Origin: Flavobacteriales bacterium
Lineage (GTDB): Bacteria > Bacteroidota > Bacteroidia > Flavobacteriales_D > Crocinitomicaceae
DNA length: 64,000 nucleotides
Assembly: GCA_947462255.1 (NCBI GenBank)
Contig: CANHOA010000015.1
Location: 1-64,000 of the forward strand
Reading direction: 5' to 3'
Both the position numbers and the translations under genes were made by a program. Below the pieces are notes generated by a model. The model saw only the letters and a list, made by a program, of their open reading frames with translations, had not been told where the DNA came from and ran no database searches. Positions 8,307 through 17,100 of this stretch are shown here, one piece after another; position 1 is the first letter of the stretch; each line of letters begins with the position of its first letter.

Positions 8307-8642
8307 ATGAAAACTAAAGCTGATTTGCTAAATGCGATTCCTTCTGGAATGGATTTGGTAACTTATTTTGATTCTTTGGATGTTTTTGAAAAGAGAGAAC
8401 TAATAAACGAGTTAGAAGTGTGTAAAAGTCATTTCACAAAGTATCTTCAGCCTAAACTTTATTTTGCTTTGTTTTCTTACACATGCTCTTTCTTATGCTA
8501 TTTTGGAATTCAAGAAGCCTGGTTTATCTGCTATTTAATTGGGATTAATTTGCTTATAAGTATTTTCTTGTTCTTAGATATTAAAGATGCATCCATTTAT
8601 GAAAAAGCGATTAAAAAATTAGAAAGAAGATTGTCTCAATAA
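8307..8642 (+). CDS. Small membrane protein with two predicted helices
   Basis: A 111-aa protein. The first ~50 residues are soluble and helical; two hydrophobic segments follow at about residues 50-68 and 73-91, and a charged tail ends the protein (EKAIKKLERRLSQ). No family is recognised. It starts 11 bases downstream of the secreted hypothetical gene, so the two are probably co-transcribed. Confidence 0.5.
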   Translation: MKTKADLLNAIPSGMDLVTYFDSLDVFEKRELINELEVCKSHFTKYLQPKLYFALFSYTCSFLCYFGIQEAWFICYLIGINLLISIFLFLDIKDASIYEKAIKKLERRLSQ

Positions 8643-8956
8643 AGTATCTTTTTTTCTATTAGATCGAGAACCCATTTCTAATTTGTGGCGAATGGAGCTG
8701 AGGTAGTGAAAATGGGCTATGTAAATTTAATCCGATAATCGTTTTTCAACAGTTGAATTCCAACCTATCTTAATATTTTGTAAATGGGATGGATTTTAAT
8801 CCACGGGTATTTTGATTTTCGTTATTAATGCGGATAAAATAATTCCCCGCCTTCAAGGTGCTTATGTCAATGGATGTAATAAGTCCTAAACAACGTTGAA
8901 AAATAACAATAGTAAGAAGGCAGATTGTATTTAACAATCTGCCTTCTACTAATCGT
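8643..8956. other. Gene-free stretch ending in the prx-operon terminator
   Basis: No gene is visible. A perfect palindrome TGGATTTTAATCCA lies at 8790-8803, and a CCCCGCCTTCAAGG word lies near 8855; both recall the GGATnnAATCC and CCCCGCAAGGGG hairpins at 48273-48319 and may be a decayed copy of the same extragenic repeat. The last part holds the terminator of the minus-strand operon that follows. Confidence 0.35.
8915..8947 (-). terminator. Terminator of the peroxiredoxin operon
   Basis: A perfect 14-bp stem (AGAAGGCAGATTGT and its complement) with a 5-base loop sits 10 bases beyond the stop of the last minus-strand gene. On the minus strand it is followed by a T-rich stretch. Confidence 0.7.
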
Positions 8957-9211
8957 TTAATTAATCGAGCCTGTAACGCGCTTCATAAATTGATTTAGTG
9001 CATCTTTTTGTGCTACGCCTTTTTTCATTTCCTTGTGGACTTCAATCGCCCCAGAAAAATTAGAAAGTAATTCTCCTATAACATCGAGTTCTTCGTCCTT
9101 TAAGCCTGGCGCATCGATTAGATTTTCCAATGTTTCCATTGTTTCTACTACGTAGTCCTCATCGTTTTCTTCGATAAATGAAACTATGTGTTTAATTAGT
9201 GGTAATCGCAT
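8957..9211 (-). CDS. Conserved small acidic protein linked to thioredoxin
   Basis: An 84-aa, highly acidic, helical protein with no cysteines and no membrane segment. It is the third gene of a peroxiredoxin-thioredoxin operon and overlaps the thioredoxin gene by 20 bases, which implies translational coupling. A protein of this size is often found beside these two genes in Bacteroidota, which I recall as a family of unknown function. A role in the peroxide response is inferred from position only. Confidence 0.65.
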   Translation of the reverse strand: MRLPLIKHIVSFIEENDEDYVVETMETLENLIDAPGLKDEELDVIGELLSNFSGAIEVHKEMKKGVAQKDALNQFMKRVTGSIN

Positions 9212-9506
9212 CTAGTACTTCTTGAATGGTTTCAATTTTATTTCCTTGCGCTTCTGATACGAGTGTTCCGTTAACAAATGCAGCAAAAGTAGGAAGGTTA
9301 CTTACGTTGGCAAATTTCCTAGAATTTGGCAATTTTTCGGCGTCTACATAATAAAATGCAATGTCTTCATTGCTCTCAGCCAAACGCTTAAATTTAGGCT
9401 TCACTATTTTACAGTTCCCACACCAGGATGCGCCGTATTGCACCATTACCTTGTTGTTTTCCGCTAGCAATTGACCCAGGTTGTCTTCTGTAATTTCTTG
9501 AAACAT
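9192..9506 (-). CDS. Thioredoxin family protein
   Basis: A 104-aa thioredoxin-fold protein with the redox motif WCGNC at residues 28-32 (not the classical WCGPC) and the cis-proline loop NLPTF near residue 72. It is cytosolic, without a signal peptide. It starts one base after the peroxiredoxin stop, so it is probably the direct reductant of that enzyme's disulfide. CGNC thioredoxins are expected to have a different redox potential from CGPC ones. Confidence 0.9.
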   Translation of the reverse strand: MFQEITEDNLGQLLAENNKVMVQYGASWCGNCKIVKPKFKRLAESNEDIAFYYVDAEKLPNSRKFANVSNLPTFAAFVNGTLVSEAQGNKIETIQEVLDAITTN

Positions 9507-9507
9507 C

Positions 9508-10134
9508 TTAGTTGTTTTTTAAGTAATCAGCAACTCCATCACGTGATGCTTTCATTGCTTCTTTGCCTTCTTCCCAGTTAGCTGGACAAACTTCGCCATG
9601 CTTTTGAACATGTGTAAAAGCATCAATCATACGAATGTACTCTTGCACGTTTCTACCAATTGGAAAATGATTGACAGACTCGTGAAAAACCTGACCTTCC
9701 TCATCAATTAAATAGGTTGCTCGGTAAGGAACATTGTCTCCATCTGATTCATCTTCTTCGTCAAACATATCATAATCTAAAATGCCTAGCTCATATGCCA
9801 AAACACGAGTAGAATCTGCAATTAATGGGAATTTAACTCCTTCAATTCCTCCATTGTCTTTGGTTGTATTTAACCAAGCAAAATGAACCTCTGCTGTATC
9901 GCAAGAAGCACCAATTAAAATGGTATTGCGTTTTTCTAATTCTCCTGCAATTTCTTGAAAAGCATGTATTTCTGTTGGACAAACAAACGTAAAATCCTTT
10001 GGGTACCAAAAAAGAAGGACTTTCTTTTTGTTTTCAAGCGCTTGATCCAATACATTGATCATAAATGAATCGCCCATTTCATCAATTGCCTTAACAGTGA
10101 TGTCTGGGAATGTTTTTCCTACTAATGTTGCCAT
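9508..10134 (-). CDS. 2-Cys peroxiredoxin, AhpC/TSA family
   Basis: A 208-aa peroxiredoxin. The peroxidatic cysteine is C52 in FTFVCPTE and the resolving cysteine is about C183 in VCPANWEEG, as in typical 2-Cys enzymes. It reduces H2O2 and organic peroxides using the thioredoxin encoded just downstream. The divergent neighbour is an oxyR-type regulator, so peroxide induction is expected. A TAAATTTG sequence on the minus strand (10164-10171) fits the Bacteroidota -7 box. Confidence 0.93.
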   Translation of the reverse strand: MATLVGKTFPDITVKAIDEMGDSFMINVLDQALENKKKVLLFWYPKDFTFVCPTEIHAFQEIAGELEKRNTILIGASCDTAEVHFAWLNTTKDNGGIEGVKFPLIADSTRVLAYELGILDYDMFDEEDESDGDNVPYRATYLIDEEGQVFHESVNHFPIGRNVQEYIRMIDAFTHVQKHGEVCPANWEEGKEAMKASRDGVADYLKNN

Positions 10135-10163
10135 GGTTATTTTTTAAAGTGAATATTATTGTA

Positions 10164-10225
10164 CAAATTTAATACATTATCTTATTAGATTTTATCAATT
10201 AAATTTATATTTACATAAATTTAAT
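10164..10225. promoter_or_regulatory. Candidate OxyR operator/promoter region
   Basis: The 95-base gap between the divergent peroxiredoxin and oxyR genes holds an inverted repeat, ATTAAATTTA (10198-10207) and TAAATTTAAT (10216-10225), spaced by 8 bases. A further AAATTTAAT at 10165-10173 overlaps the peroxiredoxin -7 box. Repeated half-sites next to an oxyR start suit a tetrameric LysR-type regulator, but the DNA is so AT-rich that chance is possible. Confidence 0.4.
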
Positions 10226-10229
10226 CTAT

Positions 10230-11153
10230 ATGATATCAATTCAGCAAATGCAATATATTCTTGTTTTAAGTGAAGAGATGCATTTTCAACGTGCTAGTGA
10301 ACGCTGTTTCGTTACTCAACCCACTTTATCTATGCAAATAAAGAAAGCGGAAGAAATCTTAGGAACAGTTTTATTCGATAGGAGTGTAAATCCGATTAAT
10401 TTAACTGCTTTTGGGGTGGAGGTTGTAGGAGTTATTCGTGAAATATTAACGGAAAATGAACGCTTAAAAGTATTAAAAAGTCGCTTTAAAGGTGAGTATA
10501 AAGAGGAGATTAGGTTGGGTGTGATTCCGACTATTTCCGCCTATTTGATTCCAAAAATGTTTTCGGTTTGGAAAAAAAGCATGGGGGAGATTAATTTAAC
10601 GATTGAAGAATTAACGACTAAGGCCTTGTTGGAAGCCTTGGATAAAAATGAAATTGATATCGCAATTTTTGCTGGTCCGCATGCGGTAAACAAGTATAGA
10701 ACTGTGCCTTTATTTACAGAAGAGATTCTCATTTATTGTCCAAGCTTAAAGAAAAAAGAGGTGAGTATGGATGTTCTACAGCAGCAAAATCCATGGTTGC
10801 TTTCCAAGGGGAATTGCTTACGTACTCAAATGATTGAATTTTGTCAATTAACGGATATCCATCGATATGGGCAATGGAACTATCAAGGAGGAAACTTGAA
10901 ATTATTAATGGAAATGGTGGATAATGAGGGCGGATATACGTTGATACCGGAAAATTTACCTATGTCAGAAAAGCGAAAAAAAGCAATGGTTCAAATCACG
11001 TCTAAATTTGGTTCTCCAGCTAGGGAAATAATTGCTGTTTTTCCCAATCGAACGATAAAATCAAACGGAATAGATCGTATAATAAGGGATGTTCAACTTA
11101 ACTTCATGACCAGCGGCAAATCTAAAAAAATAAATGTGCTAGGTTGGAAATAA
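10230..11153 (+). CDS. oxyR: OxyR hydrogen peroxide sensor, LysR family
   Basis: A 307-aa LysR regulator with an N-terminal winged helix-turn-helix (residues about 1-60, HFQRASERCFVTQPTLS) and a substrate-binding-like domain. The two redox cysteines of OxyR are present: C196 in KGNCLRTQ and C205 in MIEFC, spaced 9 apart like C199/C208 of E. coli. A disulfide between them would switch on peroxide-defence genes. It is divergent from a peroxiredoxin-thioredoxin operon, its most likely target. The assignment is strong because the cysteine spacing and the sequence around it match. Confidence 0.9.
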   Translation: MISIQQMQYILVLSEEMHFQRASERCFVTQPTLSMQIKKAEEILGTVLFDRSVNPINLTAFGVEVVGVIREILTENERLKVLKSRFKGEYKEEIRLGVIPTISAYLIPKMFSVWKKSMGEINLTIEELTTKALLEALDKNEIDIAIFAGPHAVNKYRTVPLFTEEILIYCPSLKKKEVSMDVLQQQNPWLLSKGNCLRTQMIEFCQLTDIHRYGQWNYQGGNLKLLMEMVDNEGGYTLIPENLPMSEKRKKAMVQITSKFGSPAREIIAVFPNRTIKSNGIDRIIRDVQLNFMTSGKSKKINVLGWK

Positions 11154-11171
11154 TGCGAAACGGCGCCTTTA

Positions 11172-12527
11172 CTATTGTTTATTTGCAATTGCTACAAATT
11201 CGTCATAGCTAACTGGCTTTGCAACTAAACTTACCATTGATTTGAAAAAATCAGTCAGTTTTTGTTCCGCTAATTGATCGTAAATACTGTTAGCCTGCTC
11301 TTTATTTTGAAGCAATCGGAGGGCTGTTTCCATCAATTCTTTTTCTTCTGGAGGTGGTATTCCATATTGGGCATAATTACCAATGAGTAGATTTTTAGTA
11401 TATTCAATAACTTCTTGTTGATCTAATTTAATGTTATTGTCTTTGAAAATTTTAGATTGAATCAATTGCCATTTTAATGATTTCAAATAAGCATCAAATT
11501 CAGCGTTAATGTCTTCTTCTGTTAAAGGTTTTTCATTAGTCATTCTAATCCAACGCTTTAAAAAAACACTTGGAAAATCAACCTTTGTTTTCTCCATAAT
11601 AGCATCAAAAACAGATCGAGTTAATAATTTATCGGAGTCTTTTGAAAACATTTGTTCCATATCTTTTTTCACACGCGCTTTCAATCCTTCCTCCGAGTTT
11701 ACTTCTCCTTCTTGAAATAATTTTGAAAATAATGATTCATCAAGATCAGCCATTGCCATTTTTTTAATTTCGGTAATGGTAAAGGTGAAATCCATGCTTA
11801 TTTCACTGGCTAGTTCCTCGCTAATACCTAATAAACTGGCTTTATCTTTATTATCTTTCGATACAAGTGATGGATTTAGCGAAAATGTATCATTAACTTT
11901 TTTGCCAATTAATGTTTGATGTACTTCGGAATCTTTTAGAAATTCAAGGGAGATAGTAGTTGAATTGGAAATTCCGCTTTCATTTGGGGTTCCGTCAGCA
12001 TTTAACTCCTGGAATATTCCCAAGAGCATGTCTTTTTCTCCTGCGGTATCAGTTGAAATTAACTTCCCGTATCGTCGTCGCAGGTCTTCAATTTGCTGAT
12101 TAATTAATTTATCATCTACTCGGATTGTCGTATAGTCATATTTATCATTCATAGCGTTTGATAAATCAAGCTTTGGAGATAGACCAATTTCAAAGGTGAA
12201 TTCGAATTCGTTTGGTGCGTTAAAGTCTCCTTTAGGGGCAACATTTTCTTTGGGAATTGGATTGCCTAAAATCTCGATTTTATTATTTGAAATAAAATTA
12301 TACACGCCATCGTTCGCCAATTTATTTAATTCTTCCACTAAAAGAGCCTTCCCGTATTGTTTTTGAATCATGCCAGCAGGGACATTTCCGGGCCTAAAGC
12401 CAGGTATTTTAGCTGTTTTACGATATTTTTCTAAGGCGTTCTTTACCTTACCTTCATAATCTTCTTTAGCAATTTGAACGATTAAATTGGCTGTTAAACC
12501 ATCTACATCTTCCTTAACTATATTCAT
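11172..12527 (-). CDS. tig: Trigger factor
   Basis: A 451-aa ribosome-associated chaperone. The N-terminal ribosome-binding domain carries the signature GFRPGNVPAGMIQKQYG near residues 43-59, followed by a PPIase-like middle domain and a long helical C-terminal domain (from about 260). The length fits Bacteroidota trigger factors. It lies downstream of tRNA-Leu on the minus strand, and its stop faces that of oxyR across 18 bases. Confidence 0.95.
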   Translation of the reverse strand: MNIVKEDVDGLTANLIVQIAKEDYEGKVKNALEKYRKTAKIPGFRPGNVPAGMIQKQYGKALLVEELNKLANDGVYNFISNNKIEILGNPIPKENVAPKGDFNAPNEFEFTFEIGLSPKLDLSNAMNDKYDYTTIRVDDKLINQQIEDLRRRYGKLISTDTAGEKDMLLGIFQELNADGTPNESGISNSTTISLEFLKDSEVHQTLIGKKVNDTFSLNPSLVSKDNKDKASLLGISEELASEISMDFTFTITEIKKMAMADLDESLFSKLFQEGEVNSEEGLKARVKKDMEQMFSKDSDKLLTRSVFDAIMEKTKVDFPSVFLKRWIRMTNEKPLTEEDINAEFDAYLKSLKWQLIQSKIFKDNNIKLDQQEVIEYTKNLLIGNYAQYGIPPPEEKELMETALRLLQNKEQANSIYDQLAEQKLTDFFKSMVSLVAKPVSYDEFVAIANKQ

Positions 12528-12550
12528 TTATCAATCGTATTTACATTAAA

Positions 12551-12585
12551 CAAAAAAGGTCTCCGCTGTATACAGAGACCTAAAC
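12551..12585 (-). terminator. Terminator of the tRNA-Leu transcript
   Basis: The inverted repeat AGGTCTC / GAGACCT has an inner palindrome CTGTATACAG. On the minus strand it is followed by a run of six T. It lies directly after the tRNA, so trigger factor presumably has its own start in the short stretch that follows. Confidence 0.7.
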
Positions 12586-12588
12586 TTG

Positions 12589-12670
12589 TGCGGATGGAGG
12601 GACTCGAACCCGCATACCTCTCGGCACCAGATCCTAAGTCTGGCGTGTCTACCAATTTCACCACATCCGC
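12589..12670 (-). tRNA. tRNA-Leu (anticodon UAG)
   Basis: An 82-base cloverleaf with a 7-bp acceptor stem (GCGGATG / CATCCGC), anticodon loop CTTAGGA (anticodon TAG, reading CUA), a long variable arm typical of class II tRNAs, and a GGTTCGAGTCC T-arm. The 3' CCA is not encoded. This is the only tRNA seen in the window. Confidence 0.96.
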
Positions 12671-12793
12671 TTAACTTTTATTAAATCGATATATTACGTT
12701 AAATATTTCGATTCCCTTAAATGAAATTTATGTTACTTCAAGGGGTGCAAAGATAACGCTATTTTTAAAAAACACAAAATCTTCGTAAAAAGA

Positions 12794-13558
12794 CTATTTT
12801 TTTAATCCCATATTTTTTTGAATTTCTTTCATGAATTCTGAGGCAAAAACAAATTGGTTTACCTCCTTATTATCTGACAAAAGAATACTTTGACGATTCC
12901 CCTGCCACCAATTTTGGCCTTTATATATAAAAAGTATGTTATCACCAATTTCAATAACGCTGTTAAGATCATGGGTAATTACAATTGTAGTAATATTAAG
13001 ATCGTAGGTAATGTCTTTTATTAAGGCATCGATACGGATAGCTGTAATAGGATCTAGGCCTGAATTAGGCTCATCACAAAACAGGTATTTAGGATTCATT
13101 GCAATGGCTCTAGCGATACCAATTCTTTTTTGCATACCACCGGAACATTCCGATGGAAACAGTTTATTTTTTTCAATCAGATTTACGCGCTCAAGGCAGA
13201 AGTCGGCCCGCATTTGCATTTCTTTTTTTGTCATATTTGTAAACATGGACAATGGAAACATTACGTTTTCTTCAGCGGTTAAAGAATCAAAAAGTGCTGC
13301 CCCTTGAAATAGCATACCAATTTCTTCTCTTATAGCAGATTTATGCTCTCTATCCATGGAGGTAAAGTCATTGCCATCGTACAAGATCTCACCACCATCT
13401 ATTTCATGTAAGCCTACCATGCATTTGGCTAAAACAGATTTTCCTTGACCTGACTGCCCAATAATTAAATTTACTTTTCCTTTTTCAAATTTTGCTGAAA
13501 GATCAAAAAGAACTTGTTGATCTTTGAAAGATTTATTTATGTTTTTTACCTCAATCAT
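12794..13558 (-). CDS. MlaF-type ABC transporter ATPase
   Basis: A 254-aa ABC ATPase with Walker A GQSGQGKS near residue 34, the variant signature CSGGMQKR, Walker B FCDEPNSGLDP and the switch histidine in ITHDL. The SGGM form and the neighbour point to the Mla/Mce lipid transport group, which moves phospholipids between the inner and outer membranes. It starts directly after the permease gene, with the stop and start codons overlapping by one base. The MlaD-type substrate-binding subunit is not in this window. Confidence 0.88.
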   Translation of the reverse strand: MIEVKNINKSFKDQQVLFDLSAKFEKGKVNLIIGQSGQGKSVLAKCMVGLHEIDGGEILYDGNDFTSMDREHKSAIREEIGMLFQGAALFDSLTAEENVMFPLSMFTNMTKKEMQMRADFCLERVNLIEKNKLFPSECSGGMQKRIGIARAIAMNPKYLFCDEPNSGLDPITAIRIDALIKDITYDLNITTIVITHDLNSVIEIGDNILFIYKGQNWWQGNRQSILLSDNKEVNQFVFASEFMKEIQKNMGLKK

Positions 13559-14298
13559 TATAATAATATCATTTGAGTTAAAATAAAATTGGCAATTAAA
13601 ATAGTAACGCTACTAGAAACCACCGCTTTCGTAGAGGAGTGCCCAACATCTAATGCACCTCCTTTAACATAATAACCATAATAAGAAGAAACAGAAACGA
13701 TAAGAAAACCAAAAACAATGGTTTTGGTTAAAGCATAATAAATATTTCCAACTTCAAAAAATGATCGGATGCCTAAGATATAAGTTTCGGTACTAGTTAA
13801 ATCTGATAGTATGAGTGAAATATATCCACCAAGAAGGCTCATGAACATAGAAAAAATAACTAACACTGGAAAAAATAAAATCGCAGCAATTATTTTTGGA
13901 AGTATCAAATGATTTAAGGAATTAACGCCCATAATTTCGAGTGCATCAATTTGCTCTGTAACGCGCATAGTGCCTATTTCAGAGGCGACATTGGAGCCAA
14001 CTTTCCCTGCAAGAATCAAGGATATAATCGTTGGAGAAAACTCTAATATGGTACTGGATTGGGTGATATAACCTACGGTATATGCAGGCAAAAGAGGATT
14101 ACCCATATTAGATGCTGTTTGAAGGGCAATAACACCTCCCATAAAAGAAGACATAAGTACCACAATAGGAATAGAGCTAATACCGATAATCTGAATTTCA
14201 TTGAATAAGCTGCGCCAAAATATCCCCCATTTTTTTGGCTTCGTAAAGATGATACGAAGCATTATAAAATATTTTCCGATTTTAGCCAAAGATTTCAT
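13558..14298 (-). CDS. MlaE-type lipid ABC permease
   Basis: A 246-aa integral inner-membrane protein with about five or six hydrophobic segments and the MlaE-family motif TEQIDALEIMG, followed by the PKIIA segment. It forms the membrane part of the phospholipid transporter with the ATPase encoded immediately downstream. The two genes overlap by one base. A Mla/Mce role is well supported; the direction of transport is not deducible. Confidence 0.9.
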   Translation of the reverse strand: MKSLAKIGKYFIMLRIIFTKPKKWGIFWRSLFNEIQIIGISSIPIVVLMSSFMGGVIALQTASNMGNPLLPAYTVGYITQSSTILEFSPTIISLILAGKVGSNVASEIGTMRVTEQIDALEIMGVNSLNHLILPKIIAAILFFPVLVIFSMFMSLLGGYISLILSDLTSTETYILGIRSFFEVGNIYYALTKTIVFGFLIVSVSSYYGYYVKGGALDVGHSSTKAVVSSSVTILIANFILTQMILL

Positions 14299-14332
14299 AT
14301 TGCTAAATTAAGGATAATTTTATATCCTAGCG

Positions 14333-14362
14333 TTTGTATGGATAAGTTCTCTTTTACTTTTA
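14333..14362 (+). promoter_or_regulatory. Bacteroidota-type promoter for the SprT-like gene
   Basis: TTTG at 14333-14336 and TACTTTTA at 14355-14362 are 18 bases apart. This fits the -33 TTTG / -7 TAnnTTTG promoter, with one mismatch in the last base of the -7 box. It lies 24 bases before the start codon. Confidence 0.5.
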
Positions 14363-14386
14363 TACTTTTACAAGAGTAAATATAAC

Positions 14387-15013
14387 ATGACCAAAAGAGA
14401 GAAATATATTACGGTTTTCGATAAATATGTACCTAAGGTGTTTTCTCCTGTGCTCGCCGATCTATTGCTTGCTTCAAATGTTAGTTTCAAAGTTGTCAAG
14501 AGTCGCAAAACAAAACTGGGCGATTTCAGAATGAGTCAATTCGTTAAACAACCCATCATAACGATTAATCGCGATTTAAACCAATATTCATTTTTAATTA
14601 CATCCTTGCATGAATTTGCACATTATCACACCTTTCAAAAGTATGGGAATAGTGTCTTGCCTCACGGAAAAGAATGGAAAGAGGCTTTTAGGGTCTTGCT
14701 TCTACCAGTCATTAATAGCGGAGAGCTACCTAAGGATATTGAAGCTGCATTAATGGGCTCATTAGTCAATACAAAGGCATCGTCTTGTTCAGATTTACCC
14801 TTGACTAGAACACTTCACAGATACAATAATTCAGAATCCACAGGCCATAGGCTAGAAGAACTTTCTAAAAACGCTACCTTTGCCTTGAACAATCGGCTGT
14901 TTTTAAAATTAAATAAGCGCCGAACACGATACGAATGCAAAGAATTATCTAGTGGAAAAATTTTTCTTGTGCATGCATTGGCAACAGTAATTAAAACAGA
15001 TAAAGATGAATAA
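14387..15013 (+). CDS. SprT-like zinc-binding protein
   Basis: A 208-aa protein with HEFAHYHTF at about residues 75-83 (HExxH) and a further HGKEWKEAF near residue 93 that supplies the third His, as in SprT/Spartan-like domains. The C-terminal part (RTRYECKEL…GKIFLVH) resembles the SprT C-terminal ribbon but keeps only one of the usual cysteines. SprT-like proteins in bacteria have poorly known roles; the eukaryotic relatives cleave DNA-protein crosslinks. The end overlaps the next gene by 8 bases. Confidence 0.8.
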   Translation: MTKREKYITVFDKYVPKVFSPVLADLLLASNVSFKVVKSRKTKLGDFRMSQFVKQPIITINRDLNQYSFLITSLHEFAHYHTFQKYGNSVLPHGKEWKEAFRVLLLPVINSGELPKDIEAALMGSLVNTKASSCSDLPLTRTLHRYNNSESTGHRLEELSKNATFALNNRLFLKLNKRRTRYECKELSSGKIFLVHALATVIKTDKDE

Positions 15014-16091
15014 TAATTATTCTTTGATAATGGCAGGGGGGGTTGGTAGCCGATTTTGGCCAAAATCAACGGCGAAAAACCCGAAGCAATTCCTAGATGT
15101 TTTAGGCATTGGAAAATCTTTATTGCGCTTAACTTTTGAGCGGATGCAAAAAATTTCGCCCAACGAGAACATTTATATTTTAACGAATGAAAATTATTTA
15201 CAGTTGGTTTTATCACAATTACCAGAACTAACTGAAGATCAGGTTATTTGTGAGCCTAGGCGTAAAAATACGGCACCATGTATTGCCTATGCTTCCGCTA
15301 AAATATATTCGAAAAATAAAGATGCTGTTCTGGTGATTACACCTTCAGATCATTTAATATTAGACGCTAATCGTTTTACGGAGCTCATCCAAATATCAAT
15401 CGAAACAGCGCTTAATGAAGATAAAATAGTGACACTTGGGATATTGCCTACTCGTCCGGACACTGGCTATGGTTATATTGAATTTGATCAACAAGAAAGT
15501 AGGAAAGCCGGCAGTGTAAATAAGGTCCTGAAATTTCAAGAAAAGCCAAGCCTTGAAATCGCGCAGTCTTTTCTAGACGCGGGTAATTACTATTGGAATG
15601 CCGGGATATTCGTTTGGAAAGCATCGGTTATTCTTCAAGCATTTGAGCAATTTCAACCCACATTATTTGAATTATTTGCCAATGATTTAACAAAATATGG
15701 TTCGCATCTAGAGAAATCAATGATAGCGGACGCTTTTGAAAAATGTGAAGATATTTCAATTGATTTCGCAATACTAGAACATGCTAAAAATATCGCTGTC
15801 GTGTTGGCTGATTTCGATTGGAGTGATTTGGGAACGTGGGGAAGTTTGACAGACCATTTAGCGAAAGATGATAACGACAATGCTGTGGTAGGACAGAAGG
15901 TATTCTTATACAACTCATCAAATTGTTTGATTCATGTGCCAAATGATAAATTGGTGGTTTTGGATGGTTTAGACGATATGATTGTGGTTGAATCAAATGA
16001 AATGTTATTGGTGCTAAAAAAAGAGAATGAGCAAGATTTAAAAAAATATTTAAAAAATATCGAAGATCATTCTCCACACTTATTTAAGTAA
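15006..16091 (+). CDS. Mannose-1-phosphate guanylyltransferase
   Basis: A 361-aa sugar nucleotidyltransferase. The N-terminal MAGGVGSRFWPKS and KNPKQFLDV are the nucleotide-binding signature; ITPSDHLI and FQEKPS are further GDP-mannose pyrophosphorylase motifs. It makes GDP-mannose from mannose-1-phosphate and GTP for polysaccharide or glycan synthesis. The protein lacks the C-terminal isomerase domain of bifunctional ManC/AlgA, so it is the short form. It overlaps the SprT-like gene by 8 bases and precedes dusB by 3. Confidence 0.93.
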   Translation: MNNNYSLIMAGGVGSRFWPKSTAKNPKQFLDVLGIGKSLLRLTFERMQKISPNENIYILTNENYLQLVLSQLPELTEDQVICEPRRKNTAPCIAYASAKIYSKNKDAVLVITPSDHLILDANRFTELIQISIETALNEDKIVTLGILPTRPDTGYGYIEFDQQESRKAGSVNKVLKFQEKPSLEIAQSFLDAGNYYWNAGIFVWKASVILQAFEQFQPTLFELFANDLTKYGSHLEKSMIADAFEKCEDISIDFAILEHAKNIAVVLADFDWSDLGTWGSLTDHLAKDDNDNAVVGQKVFLYNSSNCLIHVPNDKLVVLDGLDDMIVVESNEMLLVLKKENEQDLKKYLKNIEDHSPHLFK

Positions 16092-16094
16092 TTA

Positions 16095-17096
16095 ATGGTA
16101 AAAATACGTAATATCGAATTAGGAGATTTTCCACTTTTGCTAGCGCCAATGGAAGATGTAAGCGACCCACCTTTTAGAGCCCTATGTAAAAAACACGGAG
16201 CGGATTTAATGTATACGGAGTTTATATCTTCAGAAGGATTAATTCGTGATGCAGCGAAAAGTGTTCAGAAAATGGATATTTATGAATATGAGCGCCCTGT
16301 TGGTATTCAGATTTTCGGCTATGACATTGATAGCATGCGAGAAGCGACTAAAATAATCGAAAAAACAAATCCAGATATTATAGATATAAATTTCGGTTGT
16401 CCAGTTAAAAAAGTAACCTGTAAAGGAGCGGGTGCTGGAATGCTTCAAGACATTCCAAAGTTGATTCGAATGACGGATGAAATTGTTAAAGCGACCAATT
16501 TACCCGTAACAGTTAAAACTCGTTTAGGCTGGGACGATAAATCTAAATTTGTTGTCTCTACATCAGAAAAGCTCCAAGATGTTGGTGTTGAGGCTATTTC
16601 AATTCATGGTCGAACAAGAGTTCAGTTATATAAGGGAGATGCTGATTGGACCTTAATAGGAGAAGTGAAAAATAATCCAAGGATGCATATCCCAATTTTT
16701 GGCAATGGTGATGTTAATTCTCCCGAAAAAGTACTAGAATACAAAAATAGATATGGTGTTGACGGCATAATGATTGGCCGAGCTAGCATTGGAAATCCAT
16801 GGTTTTTTAATGAAGTCAAGCATTTTTTGGCTACCGGTACACACCTGCCGCCTCCAGACATTAGGGCTAGGGTTTTAGCTGCTAAGGACCATTTGCAAAT
16901 GAGTGTGGAGTGGAAAGGCGTTAATTTAGCCATCGCTGAAATGAAACGACATTACACCAATTACTTTAAGGGAATAAGTCATTTCAAGGAGTATAGAACA
17001 AAACTTGTTACCTCTAATGACTTAGGGGAAGTAAATGAATTATTAGATTGGATTGCTGAAAATCAAGATCAATTTTTACTTAATCATTTCGAATAA
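16095..17096 (+). CDS. dusB: tRNA-dihydrouridine synthase, DusB type
   Basis: A 333-aa FMN enzyme that reduces uridines in the tRNA D-loop. Motifs are APMEDVSDPPFR at the start, the catalytic cysteine in NFGCPVKKVTCKGAGAGML, TVKTRLGWD, and ISIHGRTRVQLYKG in the barrel. The length fits DusB. It is the last gene of a three-gene plus-strand operon and ends 4 bases before the converging next gene. Confidence 0.93.
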   Translation: MVKIRNIELGDFPLLLAPMEDVSDPPFRALCKKHGADLMYTEFISSEGLIRDAAKSVQKMDIYEYERPVGIQIFGYDIDSMREATKIIEKTNPDIIDINFGCPVKKVTCKGAGAGMLQDIPKLIRMTDEIVKATNLPVTVKTRLGWDDKSKFVVSTSEKLQDVGVEAISIHGRTRVQLYKGDADWTLIGEVKNNPRMHIPIFGNGDVNSPEKVLEYKNRYGVDGIMIGRASIGNPWFFNEVKHFLATGTHLPPPDIRARVLAAKDHLQMSVEWKGVNLAIAEMKRHYTNYFKGISHFKEYRTKLVTSNDLGEVNELLDWIAENQDQFLLNHFE

Positions 17097-17100
17097 AGCG

